DNA of 64,000 nucleotides from Kutzneria chonburiensis (GTDB lineage: Bacteria > Actinomycetota > Actinomycetes > Mycobacteriales > Pseudonocardiaceae): assembly GCF_028622115.1 (NCBI RefSeq), contig NZ_CP097263.1, forward strand, positions 4,712,001-4,776,000, in the 5' to 3' direction. Below, in pieces: positions 26,784-35,885 of the stretch. Position 1 is the first letter of the stretch. Every line of letters begins with the position of its first letter. The notes beneath the pieces were generated by a model. It saw nothing but the letters and a program-made list of their open reading frames with translations, searched no databases and had not been told where the DNA came from. A program made the position numbers and the translations under genes.

Positions 26784-28469
26784 GTGAAGTCCCCCGACCC
26801 GGACCCCACCTATCGCGTGCTCTCCGTGCGCACCATCGCCCTGGCTGCCGCCGCCTTGGTGCTCATCGGCGTCGGCGTAGCCATCTGGCTGCTCTTTTCC
26901 TACGGCGACGGCTCCCCCGAGTCCACCAACCGTCTCGACGCCATCAAGACCGCCGGCACCATAGTCGTCGGCACCGGCGGCGCCGGCGCCCTCTGGTTGG
27001 CCGCCCGCCGCCAGCGCACCAGCGAAATCGCCTTGCGCCAAAAGGACCTCGACCACGAAAAGGTCGACCGCGCCTTCGCCCTCCAGGAACGCACCGCCGC
27101 CGCCACAGAGGCCGATGCCCTGGAACGCCGAGTAACCGACCTCTACATCAAGGCCGCCGAGCAGCTGGGTTCGGAGAAGGCACCGGTCCGGCTCGCTGGC
27201 ATGTACGCCCTGGAGCGGTTGGCCCAGTCCAACCCCGACCAACGCCAGACCGTGGTCAATGTCCTGTGCGCCTACCTCCGCATGCCCTTCGAGGAGGACG
27301 GCCCCCGCGACGAGCGGGAGGTCCGCCTGACGGCCCAGCGAATCCTGGGTACGCACGTGGCGAAGGGCGATGCTCACTGGCCGGACCTGGACCTCGATCT
27401 GACCGGCGCGACCCTGTTCGAGCCGAACATCAAGGGCGCGGCCATTCGCAAGCTGAACTGTACGAGCGCCCGACTGTACGGCAAGACAAAACTCAGCACG
27501 ACCACTATCGGCCAGGCATCGTTCGATTCCGCCGAGTTCCGGGGAGTCTTGACCTTCACCGATACGACCTTCACCGGGACAGTCGGGTTCACGAACGCCC
27601 GGTTCTGTAGGTACGCCGACTTCGAGAGCATTCGGTTCGAGGACGATGCACTGTTCGCCGGAGCCGAGTTTCCAGCCGGGGTGACCTTCCACGAGACGGC
27701 GTTCGGTTCAGTAGCGGGGTTCAACCGCGCCACATTCGCCGATGACGCCCGGTTCGACCGCACTCGATTCATGGGTTGGACAACCTTCGCCGGCGCGAAG
27801 CCCAGCGGCGCGATGCGTTTCACCGAGGTGGAATTCGCCGGGGAGATCCGGTTCGATCGGGTCGAGTTCCCCGGGCTCACCGACTTCATCGACATCGCGT
27901 TCGGCGGCTATGTCGAATTCAGCCAAGCCCGGTTCCACGGCCACACTCGGTTCAGGAACGTGTATTTCGGTGACTGCGCGCGCTTCAAGACGGCCCAGTT
28001 CGCTGGTGACACCCGGTTCGACCGCGCCTGGGTGCGGCTGGACGTGCCGGACGCCGTCACACGGGTCTGGCCGACGGTCCAGCGACCGTATCCCGGCACG
28101 TTCCAGGTCGTGCCCGAGGCGGGCGGTCCCGCCCGCGATGGCGAGTGGGGGCTGCTGAGGTACATCGGAACGCTGTCAACTCCACAGCGCGGCGTGGGCG
28201 AAGGTGGCGATCTCCGGGCGTCCGCGGAGGTCGGGGACCTGGGTCAGGGCGTTGATGATGCCGATGGCGCCGAGGACGCGGGTGCCGGCGAGGTCAACCG
28301 ACAGCTCGGGGCGGGCGCGCTGGAGGAGGGCGGAGAGCTCGAGGGTGTACTCGCGGCGGGAGCGGTCGAGGGTGTCGGCGGTGAGGACCTCGGCGAGGAG
28401 GAGGCGGACCAGGTCGGGATTGGCGGTGGCGAAAGAGAAGTAGGCGTCGAGGGCCCGGGTCAAAGCTGA
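26784..28469 (+). CDS. Membrane-anchored pentapeptide-repeat protein, 3' end overlapping tetR
   Basis: GTG 26784 lies four bases after moeA. Two hydrophobic helices (about 14-35 and 52-70) precede a coiled-coil-like segment, an ALERLAQSNPDQRQTVVNVLCAYLRMPF block common in actinobacterial members, and pentapeptide repeats of the xxFxx type from about residue 220 to 430, forming a right-handed beta-helix. Homology-like sequence ends near LLRYIGTLS at about 28173. The frame then continues 294 bases antisense to the tetR gene, producing a Gly/Glu/Asp-rich tail that looks like shadow coding. A stop has probably been lost. Function unknown. Confidence 0.7.
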   Translation: MKSPDPDPTYRVLSVRTIALAAAALVLIGVGVAIWLLFSYGDGSPESTNRLDAIKTAGTIVVGTGGAGALWLAARRQRTSEIALRQKDLDHEKVDRAFALQERTAAATEADALERRVTDLYIKAAEQLGSEKAPVRLAGMYALERLAQSNPDQRQTVVNVLCAYLRMPFEEDGPRDEREVRLTAQRILGTHVAKGDAHWPDLDLDLTGATLFEPNIKGAAIRKLNCTSARLYGKTKLSTTTIGQASFDSAEFRGVLTFTDTTFTGTVGFTNARFCRYADFESIRFEDDALFAGAEFPAGVTFHETAFGSVAGFNRATFADDARFDRTRFMGWTTFAGAKPSGAMRFTEVEFAGEIRFDRVEFPGLTDFIDIAFGGYVEFSQARFHGHTRFRNVYFGDCARFKTAQFAGDTRFDRAWVRLDVPDAVTRVWPTVQRPYPGTFQVVPEAGGPARDGEWGLLRYIGTLSTPQRGVGEGGDLRASAEVGDLGQGVDDADGAEDAGAGEVNRQLGAGALEEGGELEGVLAAGAVEGVGGEDLGEEEADQVGIGGGEREVGVEGPGQS

Positions 28470-29258
28470 CGAAGGACCGGAAGCGGTGCGGAGGACGTGG
28501 TGCAGGGAAAGCCACATGGACTCGGTGCCGCGGGAGAGGGCAGCGACCAGAAGCTCCTGCTTGCTGGCGAAGTGGTTGTAGACGGTGGGGGCGGCGATGC
28601 CGGCGGCCTCGCCGATGTCGGCGATGCTGACGGCGGACGAGCCATGGGCGGCGAAAAGGCGGGACGCGGCGACGAGGACGGCCTCGCGGCGGGAAACGAC
28701 GGGCTGGGGATCGGAACCGTCCAAAGGGGACGGTTCACGGTCAAGCGGCAGGGGGACGGCGATCAAAGCCGAAGCGATGTCGGAGAGCTCGGCAGCGGTG
28801 ACGTCGTAGCGGTGGTAGGAAACGCTGGCCATCAACGCGGTGATGGCCCGGGCCCGGAGCAAACCCTGATCGGGCAAGGGAAGGGCGACGCGCTCTACGC
28901 CGAGACGCAGGCGTCGGCGGACGGCGCGGCGTTGCTCCACGGACAGGTGCCAACCCTCGCGGTCCCACAACACCCCGAACTCCCGACGAGCCAGGACAAC
29001 CGAGGAAACGGCGAGCAAGGTGCCGGAAACGTCCAACGGGGCGGCGGCGAGAACGGCCTCGAGACGGTCGAGGCTCTCGTCGACGACGGCGGCGAGCAGG
29101 TCGTCCTTGCCCCGAAAGTGCCGGTACAGCGCACTGGCCCCGATCCCGACCTCGGCGGCGATGTCGCTCATGCCGACCCGGTGGAAGCCGTGCTGCCAGA
29201 ACAGGCCGGCAGCGGCGGCCAGCACCTGCTGCCGACGGTCGCGGGGACGGATGACCAT
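28176..29258 (-). CDS. Double-domain TetR regulator (two TetR DNA-binding domains in one chain)
   Basis: The 360-residue protein has two TetR-type helix-turn-helix units: RRQQVLAAAAGLFWQHGFHRVGMSDIAAEVGIGASALYRHF at about 8-50 and a second, RREAVLVAASRLFAAHGSSAVSIADIGEAAGIAAPTVYNHF, at about 185-225, each followed by a helical ligand-binding region. The chain is thus a tandem fusion of two TetR proteins, about twice the usual length. It is divergent from the acyl-CoA ligase at 29359 with 100 bases between, which is the usual position for a regulator of that gene; an acyl-CoA ligand is inference. Confidence 0.85.
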   Translation of the reverse strand: MVIRPRDRRQQVLAAAAGLFWQHGFHRVGMSDIAAEVGIGASALYRHFRGKDDLLAAVVDESLDRLEAVLAAAPLDVSGTLLAVSSVVLARREFGVLWDREGWHLSVEQRRAVRRRLRLGVERVALPLPDQGLLRARAITALMASVSYHRYDVTAAELSDIASALIAVPLPLDREPSPLDGSDPQPVVSRREAVLVAASRLFAAHGSSAVSIADIGEAAGIAAPTVYNHFASKQELLVAALSRGTESMWLSLHHVLRTASGPSSALTRALDAYFSFATANPDLVRLLLAEVLTADTLDRSRREYTLELSALLQRARPELSVDLAGTRVLGAIGIINALTQVPDLRGRPEIATFAHAALWS

Positions 29259-29358
29259 GGTCGATAGTGAACCACGCGTCGGTCCATCGGGCTGAGAACA
29301 TGGCGATCGACGTGCGGTATCGGCTACAAAGTGAATGCCGATACGGAGGGAGCGGGCC

Positions 29359-30882
29359 ATGGAGCTGACCCAGTGCGTGCACCGCGCGGTCCGGCAGACG
29401 CCGGACCGGCCCGCGACGATCTTCGGCGACCGGGTCCGGACCTGGGCGCAGAGCGCGGACCGGATCGCCCGGCTGGCCGCCGCGCTCCAAGACCTCAAGG
29501 TCGCGCCGGGCGACCGGGTCGGGCTGCTGGCGCTGAACTCGGACATCTACCACGAGCTGCTGCTCGCCGTGCCGTGGGCCGACGCGGTGGTCACGCCGGT
29601 CAACACCCGGTGGTCGGTGAGCGAGATCGCCTTCTCGCTCACCGACTCCGACACCAAGGTGCTGTACGTGGACGAGACGTTCGCCCCGATGGTGCCGCAA
29701 CTGCGCGAGCAGGCCCCGTGCCTGACCACGGTCATCGGCGGCGCGGAGGTCGTGGACTACCTGATCGACACCCACGAGCCCATCCCGGACGCGCGCCGCG
29801 GCGGCCAGACGCTGGCCGGCATCTTCTACACGGGCGGCACGACCGGCCATCCCAAGGGCGTGATGCTCAGCCACGCCAACATGATCGTCTCGGCGCTGGG
29901 CAGCGCCGCCGCCGGCACGTTCGTCGAGCCGGGCGGCCGCTCGCTGCACACGGCGCCGATGTTCCACCTCGCCGACATCGCCGCCTGGACGGCGCGCAAC
30001 CTCGTCGGCGGCACGCACGTGATGGTGCCCTCCTTCACGCCCCAGGGCGTGGCCGCGGCGATCGAGCGCCACGAGGTGACCGACGTGCTCCTCGTGCCGA
30101 CGATGATCCAGCTGCTCGTCGACTCCGGAGAGGCGGCCGCGTATGACCTGTCGAGCCTGCGCCACCTGGTCTACGGCGCGTCCCCGATCTCCGATGCCGT
30201 ACTGGACCGCGCGGCGAACCGCTTGCCCGGCACGGAGTTCATGCAGGCGTACGGCATGACCGAGCTCGCGCCGGTGGCGACGCTGCTCAGCCCCGAGGCG
30301 CACCACAACGCCCGCCTGTGCCGCTCGGCCGGCCGGGCCGCGCCGCACGCCGAGGTGATGGTGGTCGACGAGCAGGACCACGAGGTGCCGCGCGGCACGG
30401 TCGGCGAGATCGTGGTGCGCGGCGGCAACGTGATGCTGGGCTACTGGAATCGGCCCGAGGAAACGGAAACCGCGCTGCGCGGCGGGTGGATGCACACCGG
30501 CGACGGCGGCTACATGGACGAGAACGGTTACGTGTACATCGTCGACCGGCTCAAGGACATGATCGTCTCGGGCGGCGAGAACGTGTACTCGGCCGAGGTG
30601 GAGAACGCGCTGGCCAAGCACCCGGCCGTCGCGTCGTGCGCGGTGATCGGCGTGCCGGACGAGCAGTGGGGTGAGCGTGTGCACGCCGTTGTCGTCCTGG
30701 TGGACGGGCACGAACCGAGCGCCGAGGAGCTGCGCGCGCACTGCAAGGAGCACATCGCGAGCTACAAGGCGCCCCGGTCGGTGGAGTTCGTGGCGGAGTT
30801 GCCGGTGTCAGGGGCCGGCAAGATCCTCAAGCGGGTGCTGCGGTCCCGGCACTGGGAGGGCCGGGACCGCGGAGTCCAATAA
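29359..30882 (+). CDS. AMP-forming fatty-acyl/aryl-CoA ligase
   Basis: The 507-residue ANL-superfamily enzyme has the P-loop YTGGTTGHPKGV, the adenine site YGMTELAPV, the hinge region VDRLKDMIVSGGENVYSAEVE and the catalytic Lys in SGAGKILKRVLR. It activates a carboxylic acid to the acyl-adenylate and then the CoA thioester. Medium-chain or aromatic acids are typical of this subgroup, and the substrate is not readable. GGAGGG lies eight bases before ATG 29359; an upstream in-frame ATG at 29335 lacks a ribosome site. Confidence 0.9.
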   Translation: MELTQCVHRAVRQTPDRPATIFGDRVRTWAQSADRIARLAAALQDLKVAPGDRVGLLALNSDIYHELLLAVPWADAVVTPVNTRWSVSEIAFSLTDSDTKVLYVDETFAPMVPQLREQAPCLTTVIGGAEVVDYLIDTHEPIPDARRGGQTLAGIFYTGGTTGHPKGVMLSHANMIVSALGSAAAGTFVEPGGRSLHTAPMFHLADIAAWTARNLVGGTHVMVPSFTPQGVAAAIERHEVTDVLLVPTMIQLLVDSGEAAAYDLSSLRHLVYGASPISDAVLDRAANRLPGTEFMQAYGMTELAPVATLLSPEAHHNARLCRSAGRAAPHAEVMVVDEQDHEVPRGTVGEIVVRGGNVMLGYWNRPEETETALRGGWMHTGDGGYMDENGYVYIVDRLKDMIVSGGENVYSAEVENALAKHPAVASCAVIGVPDEQWGERVHAVVVLVDGHEPSAEELRAHCKEHIASYKAPRSVEFVAELPVSGAGKILKRVLRSRHWEGRDRGVQ

Positions 30883-30894
30883 ATTGAACACTGC

Positions 30895-32094
30895 TTAGTT
30901 CACAAGGAGATCCGCGGCGATCTCGACGCCGTCACGGACCATCTCCGCCGCCACACCCTTGGCCGCCGACGCAACTTCGGGTCGCAGCGCGCGATCGACG
31001 GCCGCGGTCAACGACTCCACGGTCGGCTCGGTGCCGTCGTGCCGAACGCCGATGCCCAGCGCCGCAACACGATCCGCCCAGTAGAACTGATCGTAGCGAT
31101 GCGGCACGATCACGTGCGGCGTGCCGGAGATCGAGGTGACGGTGGTGGTGCCGGAGCCGCCGTGGTGCACCGCCGCGGCCACCCGCGGGAACAGCGCCTG
31201 GAAGTTGGCCTCGCCGATGAGTAGCACGTCGTCGGCCGCGGCGGCCAGCTCCAGATCGGCCCAGCCACTGGAGATCACGGCCCGACGACCGCAGGCCCGC
31301 GCCGCCGCGACCATCGTGGCCACGACCTCGGACCGGGTGTCGCCGGTGCTGCCGAAGCCGAAGAACACCGGCGGTTCGCCGTCGTCCAGGAACCGCGCGA
31401 GATCGGCCGGCAGCGGCCGGGTGTCCCGCATCAGCCACGCCCCGGTCTGCACCACGTCAAGATCGCCGGGCCACGGCCCGAGCACCGGATCGGCCGCCAG
31501 CCACGGGCGTGGCGAGTTCATCTGGCTCAGCACGTCCTCGATCGGCTCAAGCCCGATCGACGCCCGGTTGGAATTGACCGCCGGCCGCCACTGCTCGTTC
31601 CACACCTGCGATTCCAGCGCCCACAGCGCATGATTGTCGGCGTCAGCCGGATATACCCGTCCGGGCAGCGGCGCCGGCGGGAGTTGCCCGGAAGGGAGTT
31701 GATTCGGGCTGAATGTGGCGTAGACGTGGCGAATACCGAGTTTTTCCGCTATCGAGGGCGCCGCGATCTGCAACGCCGACCAGCCCAGGATCACCTCGCA
31801 GCCATCGGCCGCCGGCAGCAAGGTCTCGAACTGCGTGGCCACGGTGCCGTTCATCAGCTGCTGACGGCCCTCAGGCGTCGCGCCGAGCCGCCTGACCTCG
31901 GAGTCCGGCTTCGTGCCCGGCCGCACCTCTGGTCCGAGCGGCACGAAGTCGATGCCCAGCCCTTCGATCCATTCCCGGAAATCCGGCGGCGCGCACAACC
32001 GCGCCTCGTGCCCGATTTCCCGTAGCCGAAGAGCCAACGCGACCACTGGCTGGACGTCACCGCGCGACCCGATGGTCGACAGCAACACGCGCAT
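30895..32094 (-). CDS. GT1-type glycosyltransferase (vancomycin GtfB-like)
   Basis: The 399-residue protein begins MRVLLSTIGSRGDVQP, the acceptor-side signature of actinobacterial natural-product glycosyltransferases. It has WLAADPVLGPWPGDLDVVQTGAW at the domain linker and the nucleotide-sugar site VAAAVHHGGSGTTTVTSISGTPHVIVPHRYDQFYWADRV. No antibiotic scaffold genes are adjacent, so it may act in self-protection (macrolide or other drug glycosylation) or on a lipid. Convergent with the ligase, 12 bases apart. Start at 32094 rather than 32112, because the domain begins exactly there. Confidence 0.85.
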   Translation of the reverse strand: MRVLLSTIGSRGDVQPVVALALRLREIGHEARLCAPPDFREWIEGLGIDFVPLGPEVRPGTKPDSEVRRLGATPEGRQQLMNGTVATQFETLLPAADGCEVILGWSALQIAAPSIAEKLGIRHVYATFSPNQLPSGQLPPAPLPGRVYPADADNHALWALESQVWNEQWRPAVNSNRASIGLEPIEDVLSQMNSPRPWLAADPVLGPWPGDLDVVQTGAWLMRDTRPLPADLARFLDDGEPPVFFGFGSTGDTRSEVVATMVAAARACGRRAVISSGWADLELAAAADDVLLIGEANFQALFPRVAAAVHHGGSGTTTVTSISGTPHVIVPHRYDQFYWADRVAALGIGVRHDGTEPTVESLTAAVDRALRPEVASAAKGVAAEMVRDGVEIAADLLVN

Positions 32095-32198
32095 GGGAAA
32101 TACCCCCGTCACTCATCGCTTTACGGAGGCAATTGTGCGCCGATGCGGGGGCCTTGCGGCAAGTCCCCCCATCGGTTATAAGGTGAAGTGGGAGAAAA

Positions 32199-32879
32199 TC
32201 ACTCCTCCGGGCGCGGCCGCAGCTCGACGCAGCAGCCGCCGGCGCCGCCCGGCGCGAGCACCGCCTCCACGGTCCGGGCCTCCAGCCCGTCGATCACGCC
32301 CTCCAGGAACGCCCGGTTGATGCCGCACACCAGGTCGCGGGCCTTGGACGCGAGCGGGTGGAACGGGCAGTCGCGCATGCGGACGGTCGTCGGGGTGTCC
32401 CGCAGCGGCTCGAAGCCGTGCCGCGCGAGCAGCCGGCAGGTCATGGTCAGCGCGCGCTCGGTGCCCAGCCGCCCGGGCCGCTCCCCCTCACGCTCGGCCG
32501 TCCCGACCTCGCGGCCGCGTTCGGTGGCGATGGGTTCGGCCGAGCCGCGCGGATCCTCCGACAGCACGGCGTCGATGAGGATGTCGGCCAGCAGGTCGTA
32601 CTGCCGGGCCGGGATGCTGACCTGCACGTCCACGTCCGACGGCTCGTACACCTTGGGGGCACGGCCGACGCGGCCGACGCCCTCGTAGTGGGCCCGCAGC
32701 AGGCCGGCGTCGACCAGTTTGTCCAGGTGGAACGCGGCGAGCTTGCGGGAGATGCCCACGGCGGCGGCCGCCTCGTCCCTGGTCACGGGGTGTCGGGCGG
32801 CGCGGATGAAGTCGAACATGCCGCGGCGCAGGCCGTCGTCGAGGGCGGCAACGGCGCTGATCGCCCGATCGGTGCTCAC
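32199..32879 (-). CDS. ArsR/SufR-like regulator with C-terminal cysteines
   Basis: The 226-residue protein has a winged helix (DDGLRRGMFDFIRAARHPVTRDEAAAAVGISRKLAAFHLDKLVDAGLL) and a C-terminal region with conserved-looking cysteines in RDCPFHPLA, DLVCGINRAF and GGCCVEL. This spacing recalls regulators that hold an Fe-S cluster through C-terminal Cys, such as SufR, but identity cannot be proven by eye. GTG 32879 is the start. It is divergent from folE with about 100 bases between, so folE is the most likely target. Confidence 0.7.
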   Translation of the reverse strand: MSTDRAISAVAALDDGLRRGMFDFIRAARHPVTRDEAAAAVGISRKLAAFHLDKLVDAGLLRAHYEGVGRVGRAPKVYEPSDVDVQVSIPARQYDLLADILIDAVLSEDPRGSAEPIATERGREVGTAEREGERPGRLGTERALTMTCRLLARHGFEPLRDTPTTVRMRDCPFHPLASKARDLVCGINRAFLEGVIDGLEARTVEAVLAPGGAGGCCVELRPRPEE

Positions 32880-32983
32880 CCTACCCAGAATATCGCCTAC
32901 GACCGTGTCCGCAACCACACTTCTTGACCTGCGACGGTAATAAGACCAACATCTATTGGCGAAACTAGGGCGAAGGAGGGCGC

Positions 32984-33571
32984 ATGCAGGCGTTACGGGT
33001 GGTTCACGAGCCCGAGACCGGGGTCGATCTGGCCGCCGCCGAGCGCGCCGCCGGCGACCTGCTGCGCGCACTCGGCGTGGACACCGACAGCGAGAGCCTG
33101 CGGGCCACGCCGGGACGGATGGCGCGGGCCTACGCCGAGCTGTTCACGCCGCGCCCGTTCGATCTCACCACGTTCCCCAACGACGAGGGCTACGACGAGC
33201 TGGTGCTGGCCCGCAGCATCCCGGTGCGGTCGGTGTGCGAGCACCACCTGCTGCCGTTCGTCGGCGTCGCGCACGTCGGCTACCTGCCGGACAGCCGGAT
33301 CCTCGGACTGTCCAAACTGGCCCGTGTGGTCGAGCATTTCGCCAGCCGGCCGCAGGTCCAGGAGCGGCTGACCAAGCAGGTCGCGGACTGGCTGAGCACG
33401 CAGCTGGCGCCCAAGGGCGTCGGCGTGGTGATCGAGGCCGAACACACGTGCATGACGCTGCGCGGCGTGCGGGCCTCCGGGTCGAACACCGTCACCTCGA
33501 CGATGCTCGGCATCCTGCGGTCCGACGCGCGGTCGCGCCAGGAGTTCTTCGCGCTGGCCGGGGTCAAATAA
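32984..33571 (+). CDS. folE: GTP cyclohydrolase I
   Basis: The 195-residue enzyme keeps zinc ligands Cys85 and His88 (VRSVCEHHLLPFVG) and Cys156 (EAEHTCMTLRG), together with LGLSKLARVVEHFASRPQVQERLT. It converts GTP to dihydroneopterin triphosphate, first step of folate and pterin synthesis. AAGGAGG precedes ATG 32984. No other folate gene is next to it (a chromosomal folE normally lies with ftsH, folP, folB, folK), so it may be a second, conditionally expressed copy. Confidence 0.93.
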   Translation: MQALRVVHEPETGVDLAAAERAAGDLLRALGVDTDSESLRATPGRMARAYAELFTPRPFDLTTFPNDEGYDELVLARSIPVRSVCEHHLLPFVGVAHVGYLPDSRILGLSKLARVVEHFASRPQVQERLTKQVADWLSTQLAPKGVGVVIEAEHTCMTLRGVRASGSNTVTSTMLGILRSDARSRQEFFALAGVK

Positions 33572-33581
33572 GCTAGGCCGG

Positions 33582-34451
33582 GTGTCGAACCGTCCCGAAC
33601 TGGTCGCCCTGCGGTCGTTCCTGAGCGTGTACCGGACGGGCGGGGTCGCCCGGGCGGCCGAGGCGCTGCGGCTGTCGCAGCCCGCCGTGTCGCACCACAT
33701 CAAGGCCATCGAGGAGTCGGTCGGCCGGCCGCTGTTCCGGCGGTCCGGCCGCGGCATCGCGCCGACCGAGGCCGGGCACAGCCTGGCCGCCGAGGTCGCC
33801 GAGCACATCGACGCCCTGGAAGGGGCGCTGGACGGACTGCGCTCCGCCACCCTGTCCGGGGCCGGCCCGGTGTTCGTCGGCGCCCCCGTCGACCTGCTGG
33901 AACGCTATGTCGTCACCCGGATGACGCCGCTGCTGGCCGAGGGGCTGACCGTGCGGTGCCGGGTCGGGCTGTCGCCCGATCTCGTGCAGGCGGTGCTGCG
34001 GGACGAGATCGACGTGGCGCTGCTGACCAAGATCGAGGGCGTTCCGACCCGGCGGATGTACCTCGTGCAGCTGCTGGAGGAACGGTTCATGCTGGTCGGG
34101 CCGGCCGGCGACGAGCCGTACGAGCCCGGGCAGGAGCGGCGGTTCGTCGGCTACTCCGAGGAGATGCCGATGGCGCGACGCTATTTCCGGGAGTGTTGGG
34201 CCATTCGGCCGCCGGCGCCGGCCCTGATCGTCAATGATTTTCGGGCCGTGGTCGCCGCCGTGCTGGCCGGGGCCGGGCTGACCATCGCGCCGCACTACCT
34301 GGTCGAGGAGCACCTCGCTGCCGGCCAACTTTCCGTGCTGCACAAGCCTTCCCAGCCCGTCGTCAACACCGTCCACATCGGAACGCGACGGGGCCGGGAG
34401 CACCTGCCGCGGATCCGGGCGGTGTTCGGCGCACTGTCCTCTGTGGACTAA
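33582..34451 (+). CDS. LysR-type regulator downstream of folE
   Basis: The 289-residue protein has the LTTR domain (LVALRSFLSVYRTGGVARAAEALRLSQPAVSHHIKAIEESVGRPLF) and a periplasmic-binding-like effector domain. It begins 10 bases after folE, so it is probably co-transcribed with it. Unusually for a LysR it is not divergent from an obvious target. No ligand can be inferred. Confidence 0.85.
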   Translation: MSNRPELVALRSFLSVYRTGGVARAAEALRLSQPAVSHHIKAIEESVGRPLFRRSGRGIAPTEAGHSLAAEVAEHIDALEGALDGLRSATLSGAGPVFVGAPVDLLERYVVTRMTPLLAEGLTVRCRVGLSPDLVQAVLRDEIDVALLTKIEGVPTRRMYLVQLLEERFMLVGPAGDEPYEPGQERRFVGYSEEMPMARRYFRECWAIRPPAPALIVNDFRAVVAAVLAGAGLTIAPHYLVEEHLAAGQLSVLHKPSQPVVNTVHIGTRRGREHLPRIRAVFGALSSVD

Positions 34452-34519
34452 CCCGATATACCGATTGACGGCCACCTGCCCCGCGCACAAGATTGTCAGC
34501 GTGAGAGGAGGTGCTGGTC

Positions 34520-34972
34520 ATGGGCGTATTAGTGCTGAACGCGAGCTTGGAGCCGCTGCATACCGTGTCGGTGCCGCACGCCGTCCGAATGCTGATACGT
34601 GAGGTCGCCGAGATCCACGAGGCCGACGCCGGCACGAAGTTCGGCCACTACCCGCTGCCGCGGGTCGTGCGGCTCGTGCGGTACGTGGTGATGAAGTGGC
34701 GCTACAGCCGTCCGCCGAGCTGGACCCGGCGCGCCGTGCTGAAGCGTGACAACCACCGCTGTGCCTATTGCGGCGGCCCCGCCGACACCATCGACCACGT
34801 CGTCCCGCTGTCGCGCGGCGGCGCCCGGACCAGTTGGCTCAACACCGTCGCCTGCTGCGGCGGCAGCGCCCGCAGCTGCAACGCCCGCAAGGGCAACCGC
34901 CTGCTGTCCGAAGCCGGCATGCGGCTGCTCGTGACGCCGCACGTGCCGACCTGGGCCGAGCTCTGCTCCTGA
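34520..34972 (+). CDS. HNH endonuclease (actinobacterial stand-alone type)
   Basis: The 150-residue protein has an N-terminal MGVLVLNASLEPLHTVSVPHAVRMLI segment typical of this family, then RDNHRCAYCGGPADTIDHVVPLSRGG, holding the first zinc Cys pair and the DH of the HNH motif, and NTVACCGGSARSCNARKGNRLL with the remaining Cys and Asn. ATG 34520 has GAGGAGG nine bases upstream. Such genes are common core genes in Actinobacteria and need not indicate a mobile element; none is visible here. Confidence 0.88.
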   Translation: MGVLVLNASLEPLHTVSVPHAVRMLIREVAEIHEADAGTKFGHYPLPRVVRLVRYVVMKWRYSRPPSWTRRAVLKRDNHRCAYCGGPADTIDHVVPLSRGGARTSWLNTVACCGGSARSCNARKGNRLLSEAGMRLLVTPHVPTWAELCS

Positions 34973-34986
34973 CCGTCCACTGTGGA

Positions 34987-35014
34987 ACCGCCGGCTGTTG
35001 TCACAGCCGGCGGT
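34987..35014. terminator. Bidirectional terminator between HNH and hydrolase genes
   Basis: An 11-bp perfect stem, ACCGCCGGCTG with CAGCCGGCGGT, closes a six-base loop that contains the stop codon of the minus-strand hydrolase (35001-35003). It serves two convergent genes. Confidence 0.8.
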
Positions 35015-35822
35015 GCAGGAATTCCGCCGCGGCGTCGGCCGCTTGGCTCACGTACGGTTCCACGTCGTAGAGATCGATGTGCTGCTCCGCGTCCAGCCAG
35101 CGGATTTCCTTCGGGCCGGCGGCATCCTCGTACGCCGCGGCCGCCAGCTCCGGAGAGCAGTAGTCGTCCTTGCGGCCGTGCACGATCAGCAGCGGCGTCT
35201 CGGTCAGCAGCGGCGCCGCGCCGAGGGCGTCGAAGGTCATCAGCGAGTGCAGGGAGCCGTAGGTGACGCGGTTCTCCCAGTGCTCCGCCTTGGCACGGTC
35301 CGTGCCGTAATAGGCATACGGCTCATCGCCGGCCATCGCCGCGAGGCCGTTGGCCGGGGCCACCGCCGGGAGTTCGTCGTCGTAGCGGTCGATGAAGGTG
35401 CGGATCGCCTCGCGGTAGCCGCTGAAACGGACGGGGCTGTTGTACGCGCCGGCAATGCCCACCACGGCCTTGAGACGCGGATCCGTCGCCGCCGCCTTCA
35501 CCGCGTAACCGCCGCCCAGGCACACCCCGACCACGCCGATCCGGTCCGTGTGCTCCGCCAGCACACTCACCGCCGCTCGTAGATCCGCCAGCTTTCCCTG
35601 ACTGTCTTCGTGCACCCGCCGGCCGCCGCTTTCCCCGAAGCCCCGGTGGTCGAAGGCCAGCGTCGTGATGCCCCGCTCGTGCAGCAGGCCGGCGTATGTG
35701 CCCACCACCTGCTCCTTCACCCCCGTGAACGGCCCCGTCAGCACCACCGCCGGCGCATTCGTTGCCCTGTCGAGGTTTCCGACCAGCTCGATGCCGTCGG
35801 CCCGGAACGTCACGCGTGTCAT
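35001..35822 (-). CDS. Dienelactone-hydrolase-like alpha/beta hydrolase with Cys nucleophile
   Basis: The 273-residue protein has the alpha/beta hydrolase fold: VVLTGPFTGVKEQVV near the oxyanion region, the nucleophile elbow GVCLGGGYA with Cys in place of Ser, the acid in VHGRKDDYCSP and the His in AEQHIDLYD. Cys at the elbow is typical of dienelactone hydrolase relatives. It is divergent from an HxlR regulator with 63 bases between. The substrate is unknown; a reactive lactone or electrophile is a guess. Confidence 0.82.
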   Translation of the reverse strand: MTRVTFRADGIELVGNLDRATNAPAVVLTGPFTGVKEQVVGTYAGLLHERGITTLAFDHRGFGESGGRRVHEDSQGKLADLRAAVSVLAEHTDRIGVVGVCLGGGYAVKAAATDPRLKAVVGIAGAYNSPVRFSGYREAIRTFIDRYDDELPAVAPANGLAAMAGDEPYAYYGTDRAKAEHWENRVTYGSLHSLMTFDALGAAPLLTETPLLIVHGRKDDYCSPELAAAAYEDAAGPKEIRWLDAEQHIDLYDVEPYVSQAADAAAEFLHRRL

Positions 35823-35885
35823 GGCCCCGACCCTAGATTTCCGTTTTCCCCACGGCCAGAAGGCACTTCGCGGTAACCTTGCCCC

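Noticed and set aside
34520-34972. HNH endonuclease taken as sign of a mobile intron or phage
   Set aside because: No integrase, intron, terminase or repeat borders are nearby, and this short HNH type is a usual chromosomal gene in actinomycetes.
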